Assembly: GCA_963920665.1 (NCBI GenBank)
Contig: OY987271.1
Coordinates: 14,263,350-14,327,349, forward strand
Direction of reading: 5' to 3'
Source of the DNA: Straminergon stramineum
Taxonomy: Eukaryota; Streptophyta; Bryopsida; Hypnales; Calliergonaceae
DNA: 64,000 nt
Shown here: piece after piece, positions 24,521 to 38,459 of the stretch
Position numbering within the stretch: the first letter of the stretch is position 1
Layout of the letters: each line of letters starts with the position of its first letter
The notes under the pieces: generated by a model
Database searches by the model: none
The model's input: only the letters and a program-made list of their open reading frames with translations
What the model was told of the DNA's origin: nothing
Program-made: the position numbers and the translations under genes

Positions 24521-27433
24521 TTACTCAGGGTGCCGTGTTTGGTTTTGGGGTGTCAGCGAAAGTGAGATTCTGGAAAGGTTTAGGATACATTCTGGAATCG
24601 TCATTCTCTTATCCATGAATGGAGGAATCTTTGTGAAGAGATTCCTTGTAAAAATAATTTAATTTGAAGTTTTGTTTTTTTATTGGCTTTGTCCTTTGGA
24701 TAGAGACTATAGCATTGACTCCTTGGTTTCTAAATCTAAGTTTCCAAATCCTATCTACAAGTGCATTTACACCAAGGCTTATTTTTTACTATTTCAAAAA
24801 TTTTATGGAATGGCAATCACTTAAAATTTTTGTGGCACATTGTAATTTTACATTTGTTCATCCATCTTTGGGACCAAACAATAGTTTTCAATTGTATTCA
24901 TGCACTTTTTTCATGCCAATTTGGCAACTTCATCTACATTTTAAATAATAAAAGAAAAAAAATTTGGTGAAAAAAGACTTCTTTTATTTGGAGAAAAGTA
25001 GAGATTTATTTTGAAATGGTGCAATCTGGACCCATGGTGCCTAAAAAAGAAAGATTGATTTGCACTACACAACATGGTTAGGGCTTGGTTGGAGTGAACA
25101 GAGCCTCACAGTCACGCGATTCTTGTTCCATTTATTTAAAGGAATGCAAAAAATGAAGTGACAAAAGTATTTATATCATGGACATGGATGATATTTACAT
25201 AATGTAGATGATACTTCATTTATTCATCCCAAAATGTGCGTATTCTAAAAAGAAAGATGCCATCCCAAAGTTTTGTTTAGTACTTATGTGATTTCATCTA
25301 TTTAGGAAGCACAAATATATAGCCAAATATTTTCTTGAAAATTTTTTGTATTGCTTTTGAGATATTTTTTGTACCAAAAAAGAAACATTCTTGAGATTTC
25401 TATCCATTAGTTCCTATATGTAAAAATTATAAAAGATTTTGTGTTGTTCAAATATACTAATAGTCAATTAGAAAACAAAATTAAAATATGAAATTTGCTT
25501 TTTTGCTTTTATTGGAATACTTTGGTAGCAAGTATTCCCTTTGTCCATGAATCATAGGCCAGGAGTAGAACTAAAATTCATTTCAATTAGTGTGAGACCC
25601 CTCACACTAATTAGAAATGTTTTGGTGAATTATGAATGAATGTGGTTTTATTACTGGGAACATGAGGATGAAAATTTAAATTTAAAATTGTAGCAGTACA
25701 GTACTGCATATGAATGGAACTTCTCTTCTTCTTCCTTTAGTTCTGGAATCAGTAATGTCAAGAAAAAGAAAACATAAAGAGCACTACCACTTGGAAACAT
25801 CATTTGGAAGGGATTGTATGTAGGGCCAGGAAGGATTGACCCACTCATTGCCCTAGTAAAGGTTAAATGTAAAATATTGCCCCCTATTTTGTGCCGTGTT
25901 TTTTTGCATTTCTTCACCTTCGCTTCCTCATTTGGGGCCTTTGATTGCAAATATGAATTCAAAATTTCCAAATTTTATCATGTGTTACAAATTTTTTAAA
26001 AATGTAGTGTTTTCTCCAAGGGTAAAATGTGGAACAATGGGGGGGGAGGCAATTCCCCTTGGCCTTGTATGTAGGTGGTTGAAATGTCAAACTTATGTCG
26101 GAATTTTCACCCACCACATTAACCCCTAACTACCCAACCAACCATATGTGGTTGATTTAAAATTTTAGGCTTGTTCTTGTATAGGTAGTTAAATTTTTTT
26201 TTTAGGCAGTTTTGAAGGTTAACTATTGTAAAATTTTATTTTTGAGTGAAGAAGGTAAATATTTGATTTTTGAGAGGTCTTCAAAGATATTTGTGTACCA
26301 TTAGTGGAAGAGTAATGCTTGCTAATTATTCTTCATTTCTTGACTTTGAGCAAAGTTTGCCAATTTGACTTGATTTGAGATCTAAAAAATTGTACATATC
26401 CATTTTCTTTGAAAATGGTCCCAATGGAAGAGTAAAGTGTTTTCATATTTTTCACCATTGAAAATTTAAACATGCAAGTATTGATTTGGATTTATTTGTA
26501 ATTTCTATTTATAAAAAAAATTGCATTTCAACAATTGCAAGGTAGATTGTGTAATGAATATGATAGCTCTTTATTTGAACTTAAGGTTTTTGGAAGTGCA
26601 TTTTAGTGTGCTAACACAATTTTTAGTTGTTCATGTTGCTCCCAGTCCCAAAAAACTCTTATATGCAAATTTCTCAAACATTGTGGAGAGGGGTAGTATA
26701 CTAAAAATAGGATACATACATTTATTTTGTTATAATCTCACAACTCCTTTGCAATTCTTCAAACTTTCCAATTGGAGTAGAAACTGCACTTGATAAGATT
26801 CATTTCATTAGTTGAACTTAAATTCAAAAAGCATCATTTTTATGGTTGCATTTCACATCAAAAGTAAGTAGCAAGAAATGGCCAAAATACACTACAAGGG
26901 TGATTTGTGGATTAAACATCTTCTTCTTTAGAAAAATCGAGGATACCATAATTAGGGAATTTGCAATACTATTTACTATTTACTAAAAATGTACTCAATT
27001 ACCTCCAACAAAAAAACTTGGATGAAAAAACATTTTTTCTATCCTACAATATGAGGTGAAGTCATCCATCGGACACTTACGGCAGTGTCCACAATAGCAA
27101 AACAGAGTTAAAGCGACCTTTCAAGAGTTGATTACATTGGGGGGAAGCTAAACTCCTTGAAAAAAAATTCAGTAAATTTTTGTAGAAAGAAAAATGGAAT
27201 TTGGCATGTAACCTAAGTTGTTTCATATATTTTGGACCTTCATGGAATTAGTTACAAGTTTTTGAAGTTAAAATGTAGTGGTCACTAAAAGTGACCTTCT
27301 CTTGAAATGTACATTATTAGTACATTGAATAAAGCAAAATGTACATTTGTGTTAGAGGTCTCTTTTAGAAAAGGGGTGCTTTCAAAGCACCCTAGAAGAA
27401 AACTCCAATTCCTAGTGTTTTTAGGCATGAGCA
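24521..27433. other. AT-rich gene-free stretch
   Basis: No gene or delimited element is recognised. The short open frames are chance products of AT-rich DNA. Confidence 0.5.
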
Positions 27434-27615
27434 TTAATCCTTTTAATTCCAGAAGGACGAGCTAGTCACCCTAGAAATCAATGCCTTTTGGGTACCATGT
27501 AAATCATTTGCTTAAAAGAATCCAAGATCAATTATTAGAGGTCAAACTACCATGCAAGACTCTCTGAGTATCATCCATTGGGTACTTAATATCCTTGGCA
27601 TCCTTCTAGGGTTAA
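27434..27615 (-). mobile_element. F2 MITE-like element, copy e (TTAA-bounded)
   Basis: This 182-bp non-coding element has TTAA at both edges (27434-27437 and 27612-27615), with ends TTAATCC and TAGGGTTAA. The interior matches the 10.4-11.4 kb cluster in the same orientation, including GAGGTCAAACTA and ATCATCCATTGGG. Confidence 0.6.
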
Positions 27616-28439
27616 TGCCCAGGGAACTAGAAACTAGTTTTTTGAGTAAGAAAAATAGAAATAGTTTATAATATGAGAAGAATTGGAAGTGAATTAGGAA
27701 ATGAATGTTTGTAATTTTTTTGATAGAAAATGAATCGGAGTTATCCAATCTAGAAAATACAATTACATACAACACTTATGTGTGTTTACACATGCCTATG
27801 TTTGTCAATCTCCATATAATATATGAAAATATGTGGGAAGAATTGCAAAAGATATGGCCCTTCTGCATCTTGAACAAAATTGACAATGTTTTTAAGGGAA
27901 AGCATATACAAAGATGGTACAAGTGGATAGGCACTTTCTAGAAAGGTCATTGTGTATAAAACTATGTATAGCAATGTCTTCAATACTTTTAGGTTTAATG
28001 GTCAATAATGTGATTTTTTTTCAAGTCTTTTTTCCATCTTCTATTGTAGACATTGGCTTCAACTACCTCTATATAAGTATCAATTAGTCATGAAAGAAGA
28101 ACAATTGAACTTGTATCAATATTGATTAGAAGATTTTGTCAACACCATATTGAGTGCTTCTCATATTAAGCATGTATTTCACACATAGAAGGTGTAATTT
28201 TCAATGTTGATTGCTGTGTATGAAAAATGAAAGCAATATCTACCAAATCTAGAGGTCCTTGAAGTGAATCTTTCATAAGTTTGCAAGTGCTACAAGCTTG
28301 TATTTGCACACTTTTCATATGTCAATATCAACAATATTGTATATATTGCTAGGAAACTCTAAAATTCTTACAATACCAATGGTGGATTGTCTTAATTTTT
28401 TGCACACCCATTGTTTATCACTCATTCTCCAATTTGGTA
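27616..28439. other. AT-rich gene-free stretch
   Basis: I see nothing that can be supported as a gene or element here. Confidence 0.5.
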
Positions 28440-28655
28440 TGGTTACTTTCTATTCACTTTGAACACCAATATCTTACAATTTACATGGACAAAGTTTCTA
28501 AATTTTTTTCCACATATTCTCATACAAGTCTATTGCAAGAGTCTACAATTGAATATGCAAAAAAGTGGAGTTTTTTAACTACTGCTCCTGGGACTAGAAA
28601 TGGCAATTTTGAAATAATTTTTTATCAAACATAGTCATGAATTTTTAGGGGTTAA
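28440..28655 (-). mobile_element. F1 element fragment, reverse orientation
   Basis: The reverse complement reproduces the left terminus of F1: TTAACCCCTAAA at the 28652-28655 edge, then ATGACTATGTTT and CATTTCTAGT in order. Only the left part of the element is recognised. It is non-coding. Confidence 0.5.
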
Positions 28656-29139
28656 ACTGATTTTTGCATTCATGGGGAAAGTGCTTAAAGACAATTTGTT
28701 TTACAATATATTTTGGATGACTCAAAGTGACCTATTCTTGAATTATTGATTTAATAGAGACTGGTTATGGATTTCGACGGGGATGCTCTTGACTTATAGA
28801 TGGATTTAAGTTTTATGAAACCTACTTGGAAATTCATAAGAATTAAGATTTCTAGCGGAAAACTATATTTCCACTTGCACTTTTGTACAAGAAGATTTGT
28901 CTTTCTTTGAAGAGTATGTACAACCATTGGCATATTCCCTTAGGTATTCATATTATTGAAAATGGATAGTAAAAGTTTTATATATGATATCATATGGATA
29001 GGTCAAAATGGTTACCTTAACCTTTTGTATGTGGTATCATATTTCACTATTAAAATATAAATTATGTTTAAAAATAAGACAAGATATGCATCTTTGGATT
29101 GATAATTCAACATTTAGGATCTTTGATTTGGATGTCATT

Positions 29140-30700
29140 TTAATCCCTAAAGTTTTGAGGTCTTTTTTTTCATAAAAACACACTCAAAACTACTAATTTT
29201 GAACCAAAATGAAAATAAGGTTTTAACATGTTTTTTTGCATATTTAACCATAGGAACTTGCACTAAATTGATATGAGAATGTGTGGAAAAATTCCAAAAA
29301 CTTTGATTATGTAGATTACAAGATATTTTTAAAGTCAAGAAAACAAGTTTTTTGGTTCCTTGCATGACTGGATTATAAGACTTTGAATCTTATTGACTTA
29401 ACATTTTTGTATAAAAGATTTGAATTTCTTAATTTTTTATGTTGAAAAATTGCATTGGAGAATTGGAGAACAAAGTAAATAATAAAAACACTTTGTTTTC
29501 ATTCATAAATTTTTTTTAGTAGAAGTCAGTACAAGATAAAAGGAAAAACTAATTGTTAATAGTTCCAATGTCTTTTATTTGGACAATATATTGCTTATGT
29601 CAAACCAATTCAAACTAAGCCTCTTACTCCCTCCAAATATTCTCTAATGCTAAGAAGGCACAAAGGCTCCACAATTCCAAATATAAAAATACTAAATAGC
29701 TCTAAGATGGAATTGAAACACACTAAGGTAAACCAGCCCATGACAGGCAGAATGGCTGGTTTGCTATATTCACATTTTTGAAATTTAAAAAAAAATATTC
29801 CACATAAAGATAAACATGAGAAATGCAGAGAGCAATTGAAATTATATTTTTTTGACAAATTATCAATTTGTTATGATTTTTCGAAGTGTACAACGCAATT
29901 AGCCCAACAGAATCTTTAGACTACCCCAAATCAGCAAAAAGGGTTTGCATAATGGTCATCTTACCACCTAAAGCAGTCACAACATTTTTTAACGTGGCTA
30001 CAACATTTCCTAACATAGCCATGACATGAAGGAATAAAAAAATAACCTTTTATGACCAATTTACACTAGAATGGTGTAAGAGCCCTATGACAGTTACTAG
30101 TAATTCTATGACCATCTCTCAAGACAAGATTATGGCCACAAATCAATCTAAGGTAGTCAGAATCTCATTTCTTAGAAAAAATCTGCCATGGGTTGATGTA
30201 AGACTGTAATAGGTGGTTTTCTAGATGACTGCATTAGGCAATTTGCCTATCATGGGCTGGTTTACCTTATTCCAAATGTTGAAATTGTTCTTACAAACAA
30301 ACTAGAATTTTTTTTTTGCAAATTGTGATAACTAAATAGAAAACTAAAATCCTATAAATTATTTCTAGAAGAAGATACTTTGATTAGGTCCCCCCCCCAA
30401 AAAAACACCCATACATAACTTTTTCATCACTAGTCAAAATGGAATGAATTAAAGCTTTCCATTTAGACAAAAGGATTTTCTATGCAAAGAAAATAAAATA
30501 AAAATTACTTTGAATTTCAATGATTTTTTTTTGTATTATTCAACAAATTACTTTTTTGAGCTCAAGGTGGCATAACTTTTGCTCCCAAGCATTGATTGAA
30601 ATAAAAATTGTATTCCCCAAAAGCAAATTCATTTTTCTATCTTCAAAAAAATTTCAAAAAACACACCTTCAAGTGTCCCCCAAGGATAAACTAGGGGCTT
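29140..30700 (+). mobile_element. F1 element split by a nested MITE
   Basis: The left end is TTAATCCCTAAAG (TTAA at 29140-29143). The sequence is collinear with the other F1 copies up to about 29723, is interrupted by the 29726-30267 MITE, and resumes at about 30268 with TTCCAAATGTTGAAATTGTT, the expected continuation. The right end is degenerate, near 30690. No coding capacity is seen. Confidence 0.6.
29726..30267. mobile_element. TA-bounded MITE, AGGTAA family, copy 2 (nested)
   Basis: This 542-bp non-coding element has inverted ends AGGTAAACCAGCCCATGA and TCATGGGCTGGTTTACCT, which are perfect complements over 18 bp. TA lies directly outside both ends (29724-29725 and 30268-30269). It is inserted inside an F1 element; the corresponding unoccupied TA is seen in the F1 copy at 9298-9299. 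Confidence 0.75.
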
Positions 30701-31077
30701 TAAAAATTAACATCTAAACCTTATCATGCTCAAATCTCAACCCTCCGTCATAATGGAGTGAATTCATCCCTCTTTTTCCTCCCTCAGATTTCAGCCCTCC
30801 ATCATAATGGAACTATCTTCTTCCTCTCAAAGTTTGAAATATACTCCCCTGTTATGAATGTACCCTTGCGAATCATAACACTATAATTACTCAAATGTCA
30901 AGCTACCGAGAAGTCGAGAACAACAGCAATTGGACCCAGATGAAGAGGATTCGCAACTGAAATATACGTTGACAACACGCAACACGATGTATTATCGTAA
31001 CTTTCAGGTGCAGCACCATAATGGGGCTGTTTTTTAACCTAATTCAGGACAGGGATTCTCCTACGTGATCCATTACA

Positions 31078-33671
31078 TCATTGCATAGAACGATTCTCAA
31101 AAGGAAGAGGGACAAGAGTAGCGTTTCCGTAAAACTCTTCCAGGTTGTAATATTCCCTTTCCTTGGGAAGAAAAATGTGGACCACGACATCACCTGCATC
31201 CCCCCAACAACCTGTACCTTCAGCATGATAGAGAGAGAAAGACTAAACCGGAAATTTTCATGATCTCAAATTTTCATGATTTCTATGAAAACTACTTATC
31301 GATGAGAAAAGTGGGCTGCAAAACAAGGTAGTTGAGCAACAATTGAATACTTATTCATAAAGAGCATCATCTTCTTTCGCACGTGAATGATTCATAGGTG
31401 CCAAATTGGATTAGATCGAATGTCACAAGAATTAAGGGAGCGAGAGCATGAAATTACCGAAATCTAGCAAAGTCCACGAGTTAGGCTTGCTATCGCCTCT
31501 CGGAGAGCGGTTGAACTTCTCTTCAGATACGTCTCGCATTCTCTTCCTGCATCACCCCAGATCACACATGAAAAAGGAGCGGCTCCCGGACTCAGGTTCA
31601 GCACAGAAACTTCAGAACACAAGCAAGTGAGTCAATTTATTGCACGAGGAGAAGAAAACATCACTTCGAAAATAAGCAGATATATGGCTCCAAAACATCA
31701 CAGATTGTGTTCTGTTAAGCCAGATATCTTTAAGAGTAAATCCTACAACCCTCAGTGCCCGAATGGTCAAAAGTGGCACATTCATTTCTACAGGAGTTGA
31801 AATAAATCATTTAGGAAGGTTCAAGGAAGAAACAAAATGTAGCAATGGACAGAAGAAATCATAGCCTATATTTTGAACATTAGAAATATGCATTTAAAGT
31901 TACCGTAATCAACTGTTAACTTCCAAAGTGGACGTTCTATTTTTGGCTTAAGCAATTAAGGAGATTGAAGAGATTGCCGACATACCCCACTGCATCGATC
32001 TGGGGCTTGGAGAAGGCGGTGACGACAACAAAGAAACGGGCCCAGTAGATGAGAGGCTTCACGAACAACACTTGAATCTCACTACCCTTCACATCATTTG
32101 CAGCCTCAGCCAAGGCCACCGCAACTGCACGCCACCTTCATCGCATGAATATGCAAACAATGTAAAATGATGAAAGTACACTACGCTATTCCGAACAATA
32201 ATTGTGGGATACACTAGGATTTACGTCATGCCGTATATCTTTGTGTAACTTTTTACTTGTAACAAATCCTTACATGTATCGATGACTAAATCATCCACGA
32301 CTTTATATTCAGCCATTTAATTTTTAAGTAAGATAGAACTAATAACTTTAATCTAAAGTTATATCTAAAAGTTGAAAAACTTAGAAATAGTTTGGCCCAC
32401 CGCATTTGCACTGAAAAGTGAAGCTTCTGCCACTAAGTCTTCCTCAAAATTTGACACAAGTGGAGGGTATTAAGAAGCCCTATCATAAAGTGACTGAACC
32501 TTCTCGCGATAGTTGAAGAAATAGCTTGACATTCTCCGCAGCTGAAGCTTTTACCAGGTAAGTTCTAATAACAATACCTTCAGGATGCATGATTGGCCCT
32601 AATCCTATGTCACTGGAAAACAAGAAAGGACAGCATGGAGTTGAGGCTCTCTCTTAGAGACTTACAAGCTAAACTGTCAGAATCTTCATCAACCTCTGAT
32701 GTAACAGTGCTTGACTCCGCATCATTTCTCACTGTCTCCCCGAACTCCTCAAACAAAGCATCGAGCTCTTCCTCTCCCAGCTGGTCGAATTCTGCATCCT
32801 GACAAAGTTTTCATACGATCGTGAAAACGATATCACAAAGTCTCCTGCAAACTCTAACTCAACAAGGTCATGTGGTCCACACCGCAATTACTCAAATTAC
32901 ATGCCCCGTTCACTAGCTACAATCCAAGTTTAATCTGATGCAATAATGATAAACTAGTCAATTTCATCATATTCGTGGTTACACAAACGCCGAAAGCATT
33001 TAAGCAACGAACTAGAATGAGGGGGTGCAAACAACAATTAATAATAGTACTGAATTCTCAAGTCCAGCTGGAAACCATGATATGTCAGAGAGGACTAAAC
33101 TACCAAGACTAAAAGTAAACCTAAAGAGCGCAACCTACAAGTAAGAGAAGGAAAGACAATCTTCAGTTTTAGGGTTCAATGGCAGTGAAGAAATCGTGAA
33201 ATACAAGAACCAAAACTAACACAATTTGAGCATGACGTCGAATTCTCTAATGCAAAATAGTGCAAAATCTAAATCATCAACCTCCACGCGGAGCAATTCA
33301 CACACACGTTAATATTCTCTTACAAAAAATTGAAAGGGATTCTGAACACATTAGGCCGCAATTACTCTGACAAGGCATTTACTAGTTCAGAAACCGCTGG
33401 ACCAAAAGCTTGGCAAACGTACCTGCATTTCCTCCATATCGCGAGAATTTGAGATACTGTTACATCGTTGGTTCACAGAGCGAGATGAAACCCTAAACTT
33501 CTGTGATGGGAGACTTAAACCCCTTGTTCTACAGGACGCCAATTGCAAGACAGGCATGCTTGAAGCTTGCACTCTCACACTCAAACTATAACCACAACTG
33601 GTGGAAGGCGCTTGCCACAGGCAGGAAGGACTACATTGCTGAAGAGCAAGTGCTTGTTGCGGATAAGGCAT
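31078..33671 (-). CDS. Chloroplast ribosome-silencing factor, RsfS/Iojap (DG238-type)
   Basis: RsfS/Iojap proteins bind the large ribosomal subunit; plant members of this branch act in plastids. Five exons join in frame with GT-AG introns: 33423-33671, 32666-32798, 31986-32124, 31458-31546 and 31078-31193, giving 241 residues, close to the usual size of about 240. Residues 1-83 (exon 1) are rich in Ser, Gln and Arg and poor in acids, like a chloroplast transit peptide. Exon 2 encodes an acidic linker (EEELDALFEEFGE). Exons 3-5 encode the RsfS domain: AVALAEAANDVKG, then VLFVKPLIYWARFFVVVTAF and SKPQIDAVG, KPNSWTLLDFGDVVVHIF, and the terminal PKEREYYNLEEFYG. The start is the only ATG in the exon 1 frame before the transit-like segment. 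No defect is visible. It is single-copy here and has no operon-like partner. Confidence 0.93.
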
Positions 33672-34869
33672 GGTGTAAGTAAATCCCCTCCAACTTTGCC
33701 TTTAGCTAAACCCCTCCACAATGTGTGCCGAACAACACAGAGACTTGCAATTCAATTCAATAATCTCCAAGCTTGAAGAGTATTAACCCCTAAATCTCGA
33801 ACGTAGCAATCTCGAACGAATCCCCACACGACAGAGTAGCAAGAAAACTTGCAGAAACTTTCACAAACTACAGAAAATTCTTGCAGCAAATTTGGAAATT
33901 GAAACTAAGGTAACTCTTGAAGCTCAGAAACAGAAAGATTCAAGGTGAGCCTCGCTGAGAAACGAGCTGCAAAACACCGAATTATCGTTGCCAATGCCAA
34001 AAGTCGGAGATGGGTGAACGTCACCCAAAGTCTGTCTTTGTTTTGGATGTCTGCCGCGGGGACCTGTGCCCGCTGCCCAATCCAAAGGTGATCCTCAAAC
34101 CCTCTGAGACCTAACTCCGCGCTGGGGTTTATCGAGCACCCTGAAAGGACGGACAATATGAGCATGAAAAGAACGTAAAAATTCATTGCTTTGTATGCTC
34201 CATTTTTCCAATTATTTGAATATATAAATTCCCTTATTTTTCTCTTCTAGTGATGAAATCACATATTGTGTAGAATTCTTGAAATTTTCAGATTTTTTTG
34301 TGAAATTTTTTAAGTGAAAATGAAGAAAATTCTGATCAAATACAAAATTTGCTCAATCTCATCAGGGTTGTTACTTTTTGGTATGACACACACACACAAA
34401 CATCCCTTATATATATATTCCTCATTTAAAGAAAATACAGAATTATTTTATTCCATTTTAGAATTTAACTAAGACAATATCATATGATATCAAATTTTTA
34501 TATGCCATTGCATCTATAAGTCAATAGATTGACCTAAAAAACTCAGTTTACATAAGTCTTAGAACTTTCGAGTGGTATATATATATATATCAAGCAACAA
34601 TGTCAAATGTGAATTAAAGAAGCATCTAGATTGGGATTGAAATTCTCAACAATATAAATCTTCAACCAAGGGAGAAAATTGAATAGGTGTTTTAAGATCA
34701 ATTATCTACTATTAGGAAATCTAATGACTTCCAATTACACAAACACTAGACAAATAATGAGGTTGGAATAGGGCCCTATTTTTTAAACTAGCTATTTGTA
34801 TTAGTGCCGTGGAATACTTGATTTGATATTAGCATAGGCCATTCTACCACTACAAGAGAAAGGGGTGTT
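33672..34869. other. 5' flank of the Iojap gene and AT-rich spacer
   Basis: Sequence at 33672-34190 has balanced composition and probably holds the leader and promoter. After that it is AT-rich, with an (AC)n run near 34386 and an (AT)n run near 34575. No gene is seen. Confidence 0.4.
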
Positions 34870-35824
34870 TTAACCCCTAAAGGTATTTGACTATGTTTTC
34901 ACCAAAAACGCTCCAAAACTGTCATCTCTAGTACAAGTACCAAATTTTAGAAAAAAAATACATTTTTGGACAAATCTAACCGTAGGATCTTGTAGTACGC
35001 TGGTTTGGGAAGATGTGGAAAAAATTTCAGAAATATCCACCGTTTGGATTGTAAGATATTAGCATTTGAAGTGACAAAAAGCCATTTTTTGGCCTTGCGA
35101 AAATCCGGGCAGATGCACTTCACAAGGCCATATCATTATGAAAAAATGTCCAAAATAGTTGTAACTCTTTGGATTCATTCTTCAAGTCATGTTGGCTACA
35201 TGCTTGAAAACTTTTAGATCATTTGGAATTGTACAACATATGGGAAAAAATTAGTAAGTAGAAAGAAGTAGAGAATGATTCAAAATATCAAATTGTGAAT
35301 AATTTATTTATGGAATTGAAAAATGCCAATCCCAATGGTTCAATTGTTGTGATAAACAATCTACACCTCAGGTTTTTATTTTTTTTCAAAAATATTAAAA
35401 ACTGAATTAAATAAAGGTCTTCAAAGTTTATTTTAGAGTAGAGATTCCATTACTACCTACAAACTACCCACAACTAAAACTCTTCATAACTTTCATCTCA
35501 TAAATCAAAATGGAATGATTCAAAGCTTTCCATGTATATATAAATCAGGAAAATAAATTTCAAATTTTTATTTTAAAAAAAAGTGATTTTTAAAGAAGTT
35601 TTTTTTTCTCACCAGGTTGCCCGCTAAGCAATGAAAACAACATATCATACAATAAATTTTTAACCATGTATTCAAAAGTTATAAAATTTTTTGGGTCTTA
35701 AAGCTACTCCTCGGGCACATGTTGTGTGAAAATTTCAAAGAAAAAAAATGTAAATTCCATTTGTAGTGAGCTACCCGAAATTGCTATGTTGCCAAAAAAC
35801 ACCATTTGGTCCTTTAGGGGTTAA
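34870..35824 (+). mobile_element. F1 element, complete, with perfect terminal repeats and TTAA ends
   Basis: This 955-bp non-coding element has a left end TTAACCCCTAAAGG (34870-34883) and a right end CCTTTAGGGGTTAA (35811-35824), exact inverse complements over 14 bp. If TTAA is the duplicated target, the element itself has 10-bp terminal repeats beginning CCCCTAAAGG. TTAA plus CCC ends is the pattern of piggyBac-type elements. It contains no transposase. It is the reference copy for the partial copies near 8.4, 9, 12, 13.5, 28.5, 29.1 and 48.9 kb. Confidence 0.7.
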
Positions 35825-37059
35825 GTATAGTCCTAGTAGCATGGTCTTTTAAATAATGACCTACAAGGAGTCTTTTAGTAAAGTTTTATTGAAAACATGT
35901 AAGCACCACTAAGCAAGTTCAATAGTTCCATTATGCAACTTTGCATTTACCACTCATGGTAGTAGAGGTTGCCATGACCTTGCAACCAATTAGGGAGCAC
36001 GAGTCTAGCCTTGATGATGGTTTCTTATTTGTCCCCAAGTGCTATACAATACTATAAAACACTAAATAATGTTACTTGTATTATGACAATGGAGTTATTG
36101 GATTTTTACATAATATGTGACATGCAATTTGACATGTATATGTGTTGTAGAACTTGCATATTTTAAAACACTCTTTTGCATGCCAATAGTGTAATGTTTG
36201 TGTACACTCTTAACTATGTTACACTAGACAATGTCATACTAAATATTGTCTAGACATGTGAAAAATTATGAATGTAAGCACAATCCAAAATTAAATTAAA
36301 ATATCATTATTAATCTTATTATTTTCAAACAAACTCAGTCAATGTCTTCAATGCTCTTGTTTAGATCAGGAAGAGTTGCCTTGTTTGGAACACCTTTCTA
36401 ACCCAATTATCAATGTATCTATCAATTGTGAGATTTACTTGAATTGAAATCAACTAAATATCATGTCATTGAAGGCTGTAAGGTCTAACTTTATAGACAT
36501 CAAAATATAACAAAGTAATAAAACAATAATATTAATTAGAAATATATACTATTATATAAAATAAATGTAAATAAAATTTTAAAAAAAATCATATACAAAT
36601 ATATTTCAAATAAATTTATAATCAATATATACTAGAGCTCTATCTCTCTCCGCACTACTAGACAAGTGACAAAATATCAATTGTCTATATGGTGTAAATA
36701 AATATTCAAAATAGATATTCAAAATCATAATTATAAATATGAATCACCCCTTTATAAATGAGCATTTAGTTTCTCTTTGCACATGAAAGGTCATAAAATT
36801 GAATAGATATGAAAAGCTAGGTTAGGTGACATAATAGTCTATAAAGAATGGAACATTTATAGAAAGGACATTCAAGGATGTCAAAAGCTAAGTTACATCA
36901 TAGAAAGGTTCATTGTTGATTGACAATTTGCAGCTCATTGGCTTATCGGCTCTACTACATATCCTATAAGCATTAGAAATACACAAGTGAAACCTATAGT
37001 CACCAATACAACTTTTTAAACTAACTCTATTGAAGTAGAATAATCACCTTCTTAGAAAT
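35825..37059. other. AT-rich gene-free stretch
   Basis: I see nothing that can be supported as a gene or element here. Confidence 0.5.
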
Positions 37060-38120
37060 TATCCCTCTGGTATAATAAGTTTGATCCTAGAGAGACTATC
37101 AAGTATGATCAACAAACTAATAGGTTTATTTCCCAAATTAAATAGCACAACTCAATGATCAAGAGATTTGAATTCAACAACTTAGGAATGTAGGCATAAG
37201 ACACCCATTTAGATCAACCAAACTTCAACAACCAAATGCATGAATACGCAAATTGAAAAGCACATGCATAAAATCATAACAATACTTAAATAACATATAC
37301 TATCCAAGCACATAAGAAGATATTCAAATCTAAATTGAACATCTATTAGTCCATCACCCACTTGGAATTCACAAACTTAAGACATATGACAAATTGGTAG
37401 AGACTTACAATCAATTCAATTCCAAACCAAGAACACATCCACATCATAAACATTTCATTTGGTAGCATTCAAAATCAACATTTACTCCAATTTGATAACA
37501 CATTTGTAAATTCATAACAATATTTTCAACCTCCCATTAGAAAAAGTATACGACAAAACAAACGCTTCCCATTCTCTAAAATAACCAATTTGACACAAAA
37601 ACAACTCAAGCTTTGAGCACCAATTATAAATGCACCAATTTAAACTCCATGATACCATAAATATTTCACATTCCACAAAATTTGATTGGGTAGTTCCCTC
37701 CCTACACATTACATCCATCAATTAGGCAATCACTCATCACACAAACACAACACCATTAATGTGAAATTTTTTCACATTAATCACCATAAAAAATAGATAC
37801 CTCCCCCCCTTAGACTGAGACTTGCATGCTCATGTTCAACAATCGGTGCTAAAAATTGACTTGGAATAAGGCTAAATACCTCTCATTCTCCACCATTCCA
37901 ACTCCCAATTCTCGAATAGGAAATCACACAACTCTTAAAATTCTAGTTTACAAGGCAATCTCCACTTGGTAACCTAGCTACCTTTCACATTGAGCACATC
38001 TTTCTATTTGGACACTCTAAAACACCTAATTGAAATCACAACTTATCTCCAATAGGCTAAAAATTGAATTTAACCCTTCCTAATTGAAAATTATACATCT
38101 CAAAATTCCAAATTAAAATT
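37060..38120 (-). repeat. Dispersed repeat R1, reverse copy
   Basis: The reverse complement resembles the R1 copies at the left edge and at about 40970-42975: the order of AATAAGTTTG, a GA-rich word, TATCAAGTA and ACTAATAGG words at 37075-37125 mirrors 42840-42925. It is AT-rich and non-coding, and the boundaries are approximate. Confidence 0.45.
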
Positions 38121-38459
38121 TTAACCTATGTACAAGCTATGACCTAAAATCATCACTAGAATTGGAAAATTAATGAAAGTGTGCTAATGAAAGGACATTC
38201 TATACTAAGGAATTGTCAATTCTATCCTACTATTCATAGATGGTGTATGAAGTAGTGAAAATATCTTAGGGTCCAAAAGTCATAATTATTTTTCATTCCA
38301 TCTCTTTAGGGCTGAGGTACAAAAATTATAATAATAGTTTATTTAATGTAGGATTGGTATGGAAATAGGATTAGTGGCAACTTGCCGCCAAGAATTAAGG
38401 ATGTTGGGAGAGTATTTGAAGGGGATTCCCTGTAATCTAGTCGTTTTTTCTCTTGCTCT

